A program made the position numbers and the translations under genes. Below the pieces are notes generated by a model. It was not told the origin of the DNA. It searched no databases and saw only the letters and a list, made by a program, of their open reading frames with translations. A stretch of 64,000 bases of DNA from Agapetus fuscipes (lineage: Eukaryota > Arthropoda > Insecta > Trichoptera > Glossosomatidae): positions 11,594,001 to 11,658,000 of the forward strand of contig OX637345.1 in the NCBI GenBank assembly GCA_951799405.1. Direction: 5' to 3'. Positions 42,436 through 54,519 of this stretch are shown here, in pieces (position 1 is the stretch's first letter; every line of letters starts with the position of its first letter).

Positions 42436-42439
42436 AAAC

Positions 42440-42568
42440 ATTGCGTAAATCTCACTTCAATTGCGTAAATCGATAGGTATTGTATGAAATATACAACGGC
42501 ACTCCTAGAGAGTGATTTAGTTTTCATACATTTTTCCGATTTACGCAATCGAAGTGAATTTACGCAAT
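42440..42568. repeat. Fold-back element (129 bp)
   Basis: About 32-base arms, left ATTGCGTAAATCTCACTTCA and right inverted ATTGCGTAAATTCACTTCGA. Each arm contains TTGCGTAAAT twice. Loop about 64 bases, no ORF. Confidence 0.7.
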
Positions 42569-42937
42569 TTATGCAACTCTGAGAACTGCACTGAAAATGT
42601 ACACTCAGTATATTCTCCAATGTGCGCTCGCAGTATGGGGCTGACCACTTATATTGTAAAAATTATCACTTATATCAACACCACTGTAATCTAAGTTGCA
42701 AGTGTACATTAACATGTAATCAGGGACCTGCATAGCATTTTAAGCATGACCAGGCAACCACTTTTTTTTTTGTTCGTCGAAGACAAGATATGAATTAATT
42801 GTATCAATCTCTGGCAGTGGGTTCTTAATTATTTGTGTTTAATAGTCTTCATATAAACGTTCTCCAGGATTTTTTCCTAATAATTTAAGTACGGCAACAA
42901 CTATTCGCCTTTATTGAGATTTCACCACTGCACTTTT

Positions 42938-43267
42938 TCCGGTCGATAGCTCAGTTGGTAGAGTACTTGCATTCCATGCCGTGAGCTCGGGTTCGAATCC
43001 CGCCGAGGGTGTCAGAAATGATTTCCCCTTTCGGTGTTTATTTCAAACCCCAAAATAAATTACCGGCAAGGTTTACTCAGCCTTCACAAGAAATGAGTAC
43101 CAGCCCTCTCGGGAGCTGGGAAAACCCTACTTCAACTGAAGTGGTTGGCGTAAGGCCAGCCCCCTTACCTGTAAAAATAAATGGGTTCAACTCGCCACAT
43201 GCGATCCCTTCGGGGATAACGCGGCAAGAAGTTACAATATATGTGTAGCTTAGTTGCGTTTTTTTTT
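42938..43267 (+). repeat. SINE-A, full length, best-preserved copy
   Basis: tRNA-like head TCGATAGCTCAGTTGGTAG and GGTTCGAATCCC match A and B boxes of RNA polymerase III promoters. The body and TTAGTTGCG plus T-run end are as in 14,624-14,958. Confidence 0.82.
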
Positions 43268-43429
43268 ACTTTTTAAATCCACAAGCAGAAACAAACATGT
43301 ACGCACATATTTTCTTGAAATACTGTCTTTCTCTGAAATCTGTAGGTATTGGTGGTCAGCCTCACTCTACCCTATTAGTGAAAGTACATTTGAAAAGTAG
43401 TTATTTTTTCAAAACAATATATTTCAACG

Positions 43430-43665
43430 GCTCTTAAAAAAATCGTCAACAGGAATGCAATTCACCAGCCTACTTTTGCCTAACCCTAAACATGATCAAT
43501 TCATAATTTATAAATTTTATTTAATGACTTATTAATTATAACATCTATTCAGGATTCAACTCAGGATCAAGATAGTCTGGCGGGATTTGAACTGTTGCTG
43601 TTTTATTTTAAACATTACCAGTCAAATTCTTATCCGCTCTCAACTTTCATATCATTCAGAGTCAT
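43430..43665 (-). repeat. SINE-C copy
   Basis: GGAATGCAATTCACCAGCC and a degenerate tRNA-like head at the right. Confidence 0.5.
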
Positions 43666-44184
43666 CGTCTTTTTCAGAAGTGTTTGACTTCGACTATTTT
43701 TTTTCTTTTTCCTATAACTGCTAATGAAAGGCGACTAGAAATACAGATTACGTTTGAGATTAGCTTGTATAGTGCACTTTCATAACACAACATGTGTACG
43801 TACATACAGATGGCCTTCATATGTCAACATATCCTTGCAACTTTAATCAAACATATAAATTGTATCTTTTTCACTTTTTTTTCACCTTTTTTCACACTTA
43901 TTCAATTCTACTTTAACTTTATTTCATAATCAACAGCTACAAAGTTGACTATTTTAATTGGTGTAAGTTTGGGTTAGCTATGCGCAGAATGACTGCGCAC
44001 TGGCAGACAGATTATTGCTTTTTATACAAAACCACCGAGGCAAGACCGCCCCGTTCCCGCCAACATTGAGAAATGTCACTGCACAAATTTAAATTCGATA
44101 AAACATTTAAAGCGCATAGTTGTCAAATCAAACAACAGATAAATAAAAAAATAGTAGGTAGCTCTATTTACTTAGTGACCTCCG

Positions 44185-44385
44185 TTTCGTGAATACACCT
44201 CAAGAGATCTATGAGCTTTATAGCCTCAAGTAAGACCCCTTTGCTGTGAGGCTGGATGGGACCCTTGATGACGTGTATTTTGGTAAAGGTATATTATGAA
44301 TTTTTCCACCAGGCGAAGAACATAATATCTTGAAAATAAAATGTTTTTTTTGTGCTCCGACGGGAATTGCACTCATGACTAGCCA
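44185..44385 (-). repeat. SINE-B copy
   Basis: ATACACCTCAAGAGATCTAT at the left (CR1-like tail inverted), GTGCTCCGACGGGAATTGC at the right. Confidence 0.55.
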
Positions 44386-44398
44386 GATGCCTCTGGGT

Positions 44399-44566
44399 GG
44401 AAGTCTCGACGACTGTCGATAGATGACGATAGGACGGAATAAAACATGTCGGCATATCAACAGCTAATAGGTACATCTCATACGGAACAACGATCAGCTG
44501 TTCAGGCACCGCCTATGTTTTATTCCGTAGGTACGGTAAGATCGATCGACGGTCGTCGAGACTTCC
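44399..44566. repeat. Fold-back element (168 bp)
   Basis: Left arm GGAAGTCTCGACGAC and the AC/CGGAATAAAACAT block recur inverted at the right (GTCGTCGAGACTTCC, ATGTTTTATTCCG). Arms about 50 bases with one internal mismatch patch. Confidence 0.7.
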
Positions 44567-44621
44567 CTATATTATAACTCCATGCTTCCACCCCTAGTTA
44601 TTGTGGCAGACAACAACATGC

Positions 44622-45335
44622 GGCCTGGTTGCTAGGGAAAAGGCATAGATTTTTTTTCTTGGTTGCTAAGGATAGCTCAGTTAAGGATACAAGACATTTG
44701 CTCGCCGAGAAAAAAGTTCCGATATCAAAAATATTCTGACTAGGTACAATGTGAAAGCGACAGAAATCGTGCTATGTAATGTTATTTAAAAAAAAAAAAA
44801 ATTCGGAATGTAAAAATATAGAATAAATCATCATAAATGGGAGTTGGCCAGTTGTACGGCTGATAGACTGTTAGTTTAATATTTAACGCACAAAAAACCA
44901 ACAAAATAATCAATTACATTAGTTACAGTACATAACTATATTAGCAGCGATGCACAACCTTTCTCCCCTTTACTTGTTGTCTTTCCCGTTGAGAAAGGAA
45001 TTGATGAAGGCAGATTTGAATCAATTTGCTGTTGGGATTAGGAAACCTGGACCAATAAAAAATGTACTTGAGATTTATTTAGGTACTTATTCAAACGGTA
45101 CAACTAGAAAAATAAACAGGCATAAATAAATAAATAGCTGCTAGTAAGTAAAATACATTTGCATGTAGTAAAATAGAATAAAGATAAAAACATAAATTTC
45201 AAATATAAAATAAAGGTTTTTTTATTGGTATTCAATTAAATAACACTTTTTAAGTTTCAAAACACTGTTTTGAAACTTAAAACCATAAAACACAAACCAT
45301 AAAAAATATAAAATAAAGGTTTTGTACAAAACAAT
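44622..45335. other. GGTTGCTAGGG repeat, then unassigned sequence
   Basis: 44,622-44,770 resembles 9,937-10,060 and 28,730-28,800. The rest is AT-rich without features, apart from a TTTTAAGTTTCAAAACACTG/inverse hairpin around 45,247-45,282. Confidence 0.4.
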
Positions 45336-45338
45336 ACA

Positions 45339-45738
45339 TTTTGCCTTTACAAGAGGATGGCGACCAGCAGAGACAATTAATGGCTAGCACAACAAGGCAC
45401 TGCCTTTATAAGAGGATGGCGACAAGCAGAGGCAGATGGCTAGCACAACAAGGCACTGCCTTAACAATAAAATGGCTGCCAGCAGAGACAAATGGCTAGC
45501 ACAACAAGGCACTGCCTTTACAAGAAACTTGCGACTAGCAGAGATAAATGGCTAGCACAACAAGGCACTGCATTTACAAGAAGATAGCGACCGGCAGAGC
45601 AAAATGGCAGGCACAGAAAGGCACTCTATTTACAAAAGGATGGCGACTAGCAGAGGCGAACTTACCCGGCTAGCACCCTTAAGAAAATGATGGCAACTAG
45701 TAGGCAAATGGCACAACTAGGCACTGCCTTTTCAAGAC
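45339..45738 (+). repeat. 56-57-bp minisatellite, about 7 units
   Basis: Units of the type GGCACTGCCTTTACAAGAGG followed by GCGACCAGCAGAGACAAATG and GCTAGCACAACAA, increasingly degenerate to the right. Same family as 18,034-18,300 (inverted) and 57,705-57,860. Confidence 0.82.
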
Positions 45739-46046
45739 TGTGATTTTCTTAATTTAAGTAAATAAGTACTTAATAGAGTCTGAAGTTTAAGATTTTGACA
45801 TCACCCTGAAGCCATCTTTTTTTCTAGTGGCTAAAAGTCATAGTAAAAAGTCTTATTTGCTATCAGAAAAAGGTTGCGTGCAGCTGCGTTTATCAATATT
45901 TTGTTCCAGACATAAATGATTGGCGATATTTGAACTGTACATTTTACTCTGAGCCCTTCCGTTTCATTTACGATTAATTTATTTAAAATTTTAATTGTTG
46001 TTTATGGATTAGGTACGTTCTCTTATCAATCACACACAATCTATAA

Positions 46047-46362
46047 CAGGGTACCCATACTTTTTCTTGAGGAGATCGACCTAGCAAAAATTTATGAATT
46101 GGAGATCGACATTTTAACTGTTTAGTCTACCAAATATAACTCATAAGTCATAATTCATAATGTATAAATATTTATTAAGAAAAAAATTACATTGAGTGCA
46201 AAATATGAAATCTGTATTAAATTTTTAATCTCTAACATTACAAAAACAAATCAAAATAATACTGATACTAAAATAAATTTTCTTTTGCAAAAAACTACAG
46301 TTTTAAGGTCGATCACTGAAAATTTTAGCTATCCTCGGCGATCGACCGTTTGGGCACCTCTG
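46047..46362. mobile_element. hAT-like MITE (316 bp) inserted in a TAIL copy
   Basis: Ends CAGGGTACCCATAC and inverted CAGAGGTGCCCAAAC; GATCGACC near both ends. Flanks ATCTATAA and ATCTAAGT are only partly alike. TAIL sequence (CTAAGTTGCAAAAATATG) follows to about 46,450. Confidence 0.5.
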
Positions 46363-46824
46363 ATCTAAGTTGCAAAAATATGTTAAAATTTAAGATTAAT
46401 ATTAATTGCACGCCCACAGCACAAACACGTAAGTTCGAGTACATGCTGTATGCATGGGCGTAACCAGGAAGGGCCAGGGGGGGGCAGGTGCTCCCCCCTG
46501 GAAGAGAAAAATGAATCTATTAATTAATTATTTGTTATTAAATTGTATTTCAATTACTAAAACCATCATTAGTTGATCATGGCTTGCCCTCCCTAAGGGG
46601 AGGCGAGCGCGAGCTATGGTCAGGGGAGGAGTCAAAAATTTGTCTAAAGTAGTATTAGTATGAATATTAATAAATAAAACGTAAAAAGGGAGGCGCGAAA
46701 AAAAAATTTTTAGGCAGGTAGGTAACTGTTTGAAATTACGTGCCTTTTCCACTTACGTGCCGATTTCCATACAAAGGTTCTGGAACCTTTTTGTAACCTT
46801 TTTAAAACCTAAATGGTTACTTGG

Positions 46825-47310
46825 GTAGGTTGGTATGCGGCTGACCACCCATGCTGTAAAAATGGTTCACTTTGCCAATGTCACCCCTGTTACAGGGAAG
46901 GACGGCAAGAGTTGCAAGGTGTATGTCCATTTGAGATTTGGTTTTTATGTTGTAGGTTCACATGAGGCATGTGCAAGCGCGAACTTGTACGTGTCTGGGT
47001 GTGGGAACGCATGTAATGTGAATCTCCAATGTAACATATCTTTGCAAATTAGATTAGATTAGATTAGAAGTTCCTTCACTAATAGGTTGGTATGAAGCTG
47101 ACCCCATGCTGTAAATACTCGGTTCCCTTTGCCAATGCTATCCCGGTCTCAGAGAAGGGCGACAGGAGTCGCAAAGTTTTTGTTCATGCGAGGTTTGGTT
47201 TATTTTGTGTGAACTCATACAACACTTGTAAGCGTGAACTTACATGTGTCTACTTGTGGGCGTGCATATCCTTGAATGTTATAATCTTTGCAACTTAGAT
47301 ATAATAGCTA
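46825..47310 (+). repeat. Two TAIL copies in tandem
   Basis: 46825-47070 and 47082-47310, each from TAGGTTGGTATG to the TTAGATT end; the first ends in four GATTA units. Confidence 0.75.
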
Positions 47311-47314
47311 TAGA

Positions 47315-48215
47315 CCATACACCCTGCAATTTTTGCGGCAGTTTTCTGAAACAGGTATGACATCGGCAAAGTAAACAAATTTTTACAGCATTTTTTGTTC
47401 AGTCAAGGGCAATTTTAAGAATATAAATTAAAATCGATCACTTTTCCAATGTCACCCCTGTTTCAGGGAAGTTTGTCAAAAGTTGCAGACACGTATACGT
47501 TTGTGCTTGCACATGCCGGTTGTGAACTTGCAATATGAAAACCCAAATCTCAAATGATCATGAGCCCTGCAACTATTTTTCCGTAATAGGGGTGACATTA
47601 GCAATGTGAACCATTTTTTATCGTATACCCGTAGTCAACCTCATACCAACCTATAAGCTCAGGAACAATCAATAATATTTGTTTGTCTTTTCCCTATCAA
47701 CCCGGCGTTTTTTCCCAAATGTGCCGAGTCTATCTAATCTAATCTAAGTTGCAAAGATATGTAATGGGGATTCACATTACATGCATTCTCACAAGCAGAG
47801 ACGTAGGTACAAGTTCGCGCTTGCACATGCCGCATGTGAACCTACAATAGGTACTGTTTGTCTTATCTCCAGAATAAATTAACCTTAAACATTAATTAAT
47901 ATATGTAAAAAAAAATACATGACATACCTATCAGGTAAATTTCATCATCATCTAGGTATATCTATCTATCTACAATCTAAGTTGCAAAGATATATTACAT
48001 TAAAGATTCATATAAAATGCATTCCCACAAGCAGACACGTTCCGCGCTTATTACACATGCCGCATGTGGACCTACAATATAAAAACCCAAGCTCAAATGA
48101 ACATAAGGCCTGCAACTCTTGCCGACCTTCCCTGAAACAGGAGTAACATTGGCAAAGTGAATTATTTTTTACAGTATGGGTGTTCAGCCTCATACCAACC
48201 TATAAGTCAAGGAAA
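47315..48215 (-). repeat. Cluster of TAIL pieces
   Basis: 47490-47680, 47735-47850 and 47965-48215 are inverted TAIL copies (the last full length). 47430-47490 is a plus-strand piece. Confidence 0.65.
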
Positions 48216-48649
48216 ACCTCACAAAAATAAATAATCCAAATGTATTACATTGGGATTTTGAACCATGTATATTCTGTCTGTTAATCTGTGGCTTTATCCA
48301 CTGTCCCACCGCTCCGGTAGAGGAAGTGAAATATGCAATAATATATCGGCTTCTTATTAGATTTATATTTTGATGAAATCATTTCAATATAAACAAAAAA
48401 CTTAAGTTATTTTAATATTAATATTGTTTAACTTAAATATGCATTTTCCATAAATTCTCATGCAAAAATGATCTTTAAATCCCGTGGGAATAGAGCTCAT
48501 ATTTGGTATCTTTTGTTTTGACAATGGAAATCATAAAACTGCCTCCTTATTCGTATTGACTCGGTAGCAGAGTTCGTAAACCAAAAATATTTTGTAGGTA
48601 CTTATCAGAAGATTTTTTTTCAGTTCTCCTTTTGTTTTTTTGCTTCCGG

Positions 48650-48935
48650 TGTATAGCTCGGTTGGTAGAATGTTTGTGTTCAAAATCAGAGCTTTCGAGT
48701 TCGATATATATTACATTAATTATTTTGAGATTCATATTAAATGCATTTTAACAAGCAGACACGTATAAGTTCGCGCTTAAACATGCCGCATGCGGACTTA
48801 CAATATAAAAACCCAATCTCAAATGAACATAAGCCCTGCAACTCTTGCCGACCTTCCCTGAAACAGGGGTGACATTGACAAAGTAAAACATTTTTATAGT
48901 AAGGGTGTTCAGCCTCATACCAATCTATAAGTCAA
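48650..48935. repeat. SINE-A head remnant followed by inverted TAIL
   Basis: 48650-48708 has TATAGCTCGGTTGGTAGAAT. 48705-48935 is TAIL on the minus strand (GCCCTGCAACTCTTGCCGAC). Confidence 0.6.
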
Positions 48936-48939
48936 AAAA

Positions 48940-49505
48940 ATAATATTCAATAAATTCTTCAATTTACTCGTAGTATTAACAACTTCGGTTAATTTATTTT
49001 GCACAATTTATATGAAACGGTTCACATACAGAGTGGCTTTTTAACTGTATTGCTCGACAGCTCAGATACAAGTTTAATTGCAAAGCATCTCGGTCTCTAT
49101 TTAAAGGTGTATAAGAGTTATTTTGGCACATGCGACACCACGCCAGAATGTTCGAGCAAATACTCACACAATATCGAACAAATACAAGTACCTGCATCTC
49201 GAGACACAGACACACTCACACAAGTAAAAACACACAGACACACATTCATAACAATACCTTTTACAGTCATTCATCCACATAACTCGTTAACCGAAACAGT
49301 ATTTTATTGAGTCGTCACTTTACACGAAAGCAAAATAGTAATTTCTCAACTTTTGAAGGCGCGTTGCCACAAAGCTAGTTCTGGTGCAAGTGGGCAGTAA
49401 CGGGGTCAGTGGGACAGTGGGACAGTGTCCACAAGACAGTCGGGGAGCCAGTCAGGCGTGCGCTTGTACCAATAACTTGACAAACAAATGTCAACATTGC
49501 TCCAA
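48940..49505. other. Intergenic, no recognised element
   Basis: CACACA-rich around 49,200-49,250; frames of up to 103 codons have no recognisable domain. Confidence 0.35.
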
Positions 49506-49509
49506 AGAA

Positions 49510-49770
49510 ACTCGTCCAAAGAAAGCCTTCTTCTTCTTTATCAACGGCCCTACAGCCAATATCTCTCCATGGCTTCCGCTATTTTGAACCTCCATTCGCC
49601 TCTGTTCTCCAGTTAAGCACCTGCAGTAGCTAGCTGCTCACCTCGTTCTCCGATCTCAGCCTTGGTCTTCCAACCCTTCTAGTTGTGGGTGCCCATTCAT
49701 GATGCGTTTGGGTACCCCTGAGTTGGGCATCCTTTGTACATGCCCATCATAGCTTACATAAATAGTCACG
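49510..49770 (-). mobile_element. RTE-like LINE C-terminal relic
   Basis: Minus strand codes RRVGRPRLRSENEVSS and nearby WRFKIAEAMERYW, the RRVGRPRLRW block of LINE C-termini. Confidence 0.5.
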
Positions 49771-49794
49771 TAAAAAAAATCATCTTATAATAAT

Positions 49795-50102
49795 AATAGT
49801 AATATTAGGAAGATTTATTTGGTGAGTGCTGTTTTGTGTGAATCACACCTCAAGAGCCCTCTGTGAGCTTGGTCATCGCTGTAGAAAGCGTCAATACTCA
49901 AGCAAGACCCAGTTGCTGTAAGGCTGGATGGACTTGGTAAAGGTCTATGTAAAGGTCTTTGGTAAAGGTCTATGAATTTTTCACCCAGCGAAGAGCACAT
50001 TTGAAAATATAAATGTGATATATTTTGTGTTCCGCCTGGATTCGAATCCACAACCTTCAATTTACGAGTCAGAATTGTTAACCACTAGACTATTGACCAG
50101 CC
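49795..50102 (-). repeat. SINE-B, near full length
   Basis: Inverted (ATT)n, CR1-like end (ATCACACCTCAAGAGCCC), body and tRNA head (B box GGATTCGAATCC). A 25-base internal duplication of GGTAAAGGTCTATG is present. Confidence 0.7.
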
Positions 50103-50137
50103 AAATATGCAAGTTAATAGTAATTTAAGCAGCGAAG

Positions 50138-50318
50138 AAAGGTTTACTCAGACCACACAAGAAATGAGGACCAACTCCTTCGAGAGCTGGGAAACCTCCA
50201 TTTTAACCGAATGGGCTGGCGTAGTTAAGGCTGGCCACCTTGCCTGAAAACATAAATATATTCGGGTATAACACGGAAAAACTTGCACTGTATGTGCAGC
50301 TTAGTTGCGTTGCGTTTT
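50138..50318 (+). repeat. SINE-A 3' part
   Basis: GTTTACTCAGACCACACAAG through GTGCAGCTTAGTTGCG. Confidence 0.6.
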
Positions 50319-51001
50319 ATAGCTTATTGATTGATTAAAGATTAATTGCAGATTGTAAAAACATAAATCTTGCAAAAGTAGCAAAAGTAAACTATTTTTT
50401 TACAATATGGGATTTCGGCTTCAAAACAACTGACTACTAGTCAAAGAACAAAACATATAATCTTGTATGTAAATAAAATTAATATAGGTTGCATTTAATA
50501 AACAAAACAAGTTGTTTTTCAGCGTCCTTATCTAGAAAGGAACCTCATGGTGTGATACAAGATATAACGCTGCTAAATAGTTATTTATACTAACCCAAAT
50601 ACATTTTTTAACAGGTACTACGATGTCTATGAATTGTTTTTTTTTGTGCACAACAGTTTTCCCTAATTATAGTGCACCCTCTCAGCCATCAACACGCTGC
50701 GCTGGCAGGAAATCTTTACTTATTTTTTAAAATCTATTTAGATTGCAATATAATATATCTATATTAGACTCATTCAAGAGGTGTAGGTATACTCTGAGTT
50801 ACAGGATGTTGTGTGACGACATCCGTACGGCTTTTCGGTACATATTATTTAAATAAGTTATACCCGTCGCCCACGGCTGTAGTCGCCTAGCACATACAAC
50901 CTATAGCTTTCCAACAGGGTGGGACTGTCTATTAAGCCGTTGATGGCTCTATGAGAGAGTATCATATGGAACCCGTTGCGCAATGGATCAATTTTATTTA
51001 T

Positions 51002-51402
51002 TTATCCACAGTTCCTACTGGCTTCGTAAGGAATGAGAACCAGCTCTCTCAAGAACAGGGAAGCCACAACTTCATGTGTTGGCATAAAGACGGCCCCCTT
51101 ACCTACAAAAATATATAGGTCCCACTCGAAAACGGTTGTATTCCATGCCGAGGGTGACAGAAAATATCTCGTGTTGGTTTTTATTTCAAACCAAAAATAA
51201 AATACCGTCAAGGTGTGCTTAGCCTTTACAAGTAATGAGATCCAGGCCCCTAGGGATGCTGGAAAACCCACACTTCTAATTAAGTGGTACATGATAAGGC
51301 TGGTACCTTTACCTCTAAAAGTAACTAGGTTCCACTCGTCACATGCGACCACTTCGGTAACAACGCGACAAGAAGTTACACTATATGTGTAGCTTAGTTG
51401 CG
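51002..51402 (+). repeat. Two partial SINE-A copies in tandem
   Basis: 51002-51128 (body only), then 51135-51402 (from ATTCCATGCCGAGGGTG to GTAGCTTAGTTGCG). Confidence 0.6.
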
Positions 51403-51404
51403 TA

Positions 51405-52085
51405 GATCTAATATAAGAAGAAGAAGAAAAGAATACCTATTGAAGCTTGAGAAGCATTTGTTACTATGTATTTGTAAGAATAAATACCTCTGCAGTTATT
51501 TAATACCTATAATTGTTTTTACGTTTTTCGCAAATCATTAGTTTGTCATAGTTACGTTATAAATAGAACATCAGCAATTTTTGTAGGCTTACCATACTAT
51601 CTCCTTTCAATCGGGACTGTCTTGCCATATATGCCATCTTGTAAAACGTCACTTTTGGTAGTTGAATCTGAATAGATAAAATATATGTCGACGTTTAAAA
51701 GGTGACATAAACTAAATTGTTCAGGAGAGCAGTTTGAAGTTTGAGATGGCATAACTTTTTTATTTTTTATCATATCGTTAACATCAAAAGCTCTAAAATT
51801 AAAAGAATAAAGGCATTCCTATTAATGCGGTTTTACGATGTTTTACGTTTTTTTATGTCACAAACGCCTTTAGGACAAAAAAGGACAAAATCTTGTCGGT
51901 AAAACCAAAACCATACTTCGAAAACGCAGTTGTTTGCTTGGACATAAACAACAACAAAAATCATCGTAGAGCTATGGGAATTAGCGCATTAGAAGGGGCG
52001 GAAATTTTTAAGTAGGATAGCATTCATAATTCATTTATGACCAAAACGTCGCTTACTTCTTTTTAACCGTCGATATATTCATTTG
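51405..52085. other. Intergenic, no recognised element
   Basis: AT-rich; no gene, RNA or repeat identified. Confidence 0.35.
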
Positions 52086-52089
52086 ATAT

Positions 52090-52230
52090 TCGATTTCATA
52101 TTTTATAAGTACACTGTACACATTAGGCATGCATAAGCGAAAACTTACATGTGAGTGTTTGTGGGCGTAGGTTCAGTTAATGTGAATATAAAATGTTAAA
52201 GTATGTATCTTTGCAAATTAGATTATAGAA
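52090..52230 (+). repeat. TAIL 3' half
   Basis: ACTGTACACATTAGGCATGC through GCAAATTAGATTATAGA. Confidence 0.5.
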
Positions 52231-52941
52231 GGTCACCCCTAGAAGAAAGGTGATTCTAATAAATGAATATTTATTTTTTATGTCTGTCCCACTCGAAAGC
52301 GTACACCATGGTATTCCCAGCAATTAAGATGTTTTTATTGTTTTACAGCGTTTCCCAATACCCCATCAGTGGCGCGTTACTACTCCGTATTTACTTATTT
52401 ATTCATTCATTTATTTATTTATCCACTTAATTGATTAATTCTATGATTTTTAATTTGCCGGGTCATTGAACTGCGCGCAGAAGAAATGAAGAAATTCAAA
52501 GAAATGTGACCATCTCTGCTTGGCCTGACTGCAGACGAACTCAAGATAAAAAAAAATAATAATGACACTTTAATTCAGCCTAGTCACGCAGAGGGTGCAG
52601 TATGTGACCAGCTATAAAATACACGCAAAGCAAGGAAATAAGGATAACAACTTATATATAATCAGGCCCGCATTAACTCCTCTGGGTGTAGGGAAAAACC
52701 CGGGGTCTACATATATACCCTTCCCCCTATTTATTCAAAAGGCAAAAGATTAATTTGATGAAAATATATTTTTTTACGAAATGTCCATGAAAAATTGTGT
52801 AACAATAATCTGAGTTGCAAAGATATATTACATTTAAGATTCATATTAAATGCATTCCCATAAGCAGACACGTATAAATTCGCGCTTACACATGCCATGC
52901 CGCTTGTGGATTTACTAAATAAAAACCCAATCTTAAATTAA

Positions 52942-53948
52942 GATATTTAGAATAAACGGAATGAATGTTGATGTGGTAAATGAGTTTGTATACTTGGGAA
53001 GTAAGTTTGAAAAAGATGGAAGAATGACAGGTGAACTTGAAAGAAGAGTAATGAAGGGCAGGTGTGTACTGGGTGCCACAGCTTGTATCGCCAAAAATCA
53101 AAACATATCTAAAAATGCTCGATTGGCGGTACGCAGTGGCATACTTTTACCCATCTTGATGTATGGAAGCGAGGCCTGGACGGTGAATGAAAGTGAAATT
53201 AGTAAAGTCCATACTGTTGAAATGGACTTTCTAAAAAGTATGATTGGGAAAAAACGGAGTGACAGGGTGAGGAATGATTTTGTAAGAAAAGAATGTGGTG
53301 CAAAAGAAAGTGTGAAAGTGAAGATTAAAAGAAGTTTGTTAAGATGGTTTGGGCAAATGGAGAGAATGAATGAGGAAAGACTGACGAAGAAAGTATATGT
53401 TGGTAGAATAGATGGATGTCGTGGTAGAGGAAGACCGAGAAAGGTATGGATGGACCAAATATCCGAAATTGCGAATGAATGGAATATCCAGAGTCATAAT
53501 AAAAGAAGAGCTTGTATGAAGAAGGTTATGACTCTGGAGGAAATGAAAGAAGTATGCAAGGATAGAAAGAAATGGCGGTTGATCTGTGATGTTGGCGGCT
53601 AGGGTTTGTTAAAGTGAAATTGGTTTTATGATTTAGTTTGTATATATTGTTATTTATTGATTTAAAAAATGTAATTTGTCATGTATGTTCCTTGACGTAT
53701 AGGTTGTTATGCGGCTGACCACCCATAATATAAAAAATTGGTTCACTTTGCCAATGTCACCCCTGATTCAGGGAAGGACGGCAAGAGTTGCAAGGCTTAT
53801 GTTCATTTGAGATTGGGTTTTTATATTGTAGGTCCACATGCGGCATGTGTTAGCGCGAAATTATACATATCTGCTTGTGGGAATGCATTTAGTATGAATC
53901 TTAAATGATATATATCTTTGCAGCTTAGATTAGATTAGATTAGATTAG
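52942..53948 (+). mobile_element. RTE-type LINE, 5'-truncated, with intact 3' end and 7-bp target duplication
   Basis: ORF end (52,961-53,602), 3' UTR, full TAIL, then four GATTA units. Flanked by AAATTAA at 52935-52941 and 53949-53955. The best reference copy in the window for what TAIL is. Confidence 0.82.
52961..53602 (+). CDS. RTE-type LINE ORF2 C-terminal fragment
   Basis: 213 codons, and the frame is open further left to the insertion edge at 52,942. Motifs: VNEFVYLGSKFEKDGR, LPILMYGSEAWTV, LLRWFGQMERMNEERL, GCRGRGRPRKVWMDQI, RRACMKKVMTLEEM, then WRLICDVGG and stop. This is the known C-terminal region downstream of the RT domain in RTE-type and related LINEs. The catalytic domain is absent, so no activity is expected. 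Confidence 0.78.
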   Translation: MNVDVVNEFVYLGSKFEKDGRMTGELERRVMKGRCVLGATACIAKNQNISKNARLAVRSGILLPILMYGSEAWTVNESEISKVHTVEMDFLKSMIGKKRSDRVRNDFVRKECGAKESVKVKIKRSLLRWFGQMERMNEERLTKKVYVGRIDGCRGRGRPRKVWMDQISEIANEWNIQSHNKRRACMKKVMTLEEMKEVCKDRKKWRLICDVGG

Positions 53949-54519
53949 AAATTAACATTAGTCCTGTAACTCTTGATGACCTTCCCTGAAACAGGGGTGA
54001 CATTGGCAAAGTAAACCATTTTTTACAGTATGAGTGGTCAGCCTCATACCAACCTATAAGTCAAGCAACTACGTTTTAGTTCATTGTAAAGCAATATTAT
54101 TAGTAATTTAATCTGATTAGGTAATGCGACTTTGCATCTCATGCAACAGTGTCCGTTGAAACTTATTTTTTGTTTCTGAAAAAGAGATTTTTGTAAGTGC
54201 AAATTTTGCCTGATGCAAGTTGGCCTAATTTTTGGCCAATCATTGTAGTAGTTTTCATTCTCAAGGCCATACATCATCATTACATTGTTCTTTATACAAA
54301 GTGCAGTCAGGCCTTAACTTAACAATTTTGTCCAAATTCTGCAAAAATGGCATAAAAATTTTGAAAACTTTTTACATTTTTTGATAAGTTCAGAAATACA
54401 TATTATTTTAATATTTTTACTTAACCCTTCCGTTTTTAAAACCAAGTGGTGACTCCAATCTTTGTTTGTGTTTGTCAATGGAGTTGGAGCATTCCGAATA
54501 ATTCCAGGTAGCTCTACGT

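Larger units (their letters stand above)
52800..54068 (-). repeat. TAIL copy split by the RTE insertion
   Basis: 52800-52941 is its 3' half and 53949-54068 its 5' half, both inverted. They read continuously (CAATCTTAAATTAA / AAATTAACATTAGTCC) once the insert and one copy of AAATTAA are removed. Confidence 0.8.
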
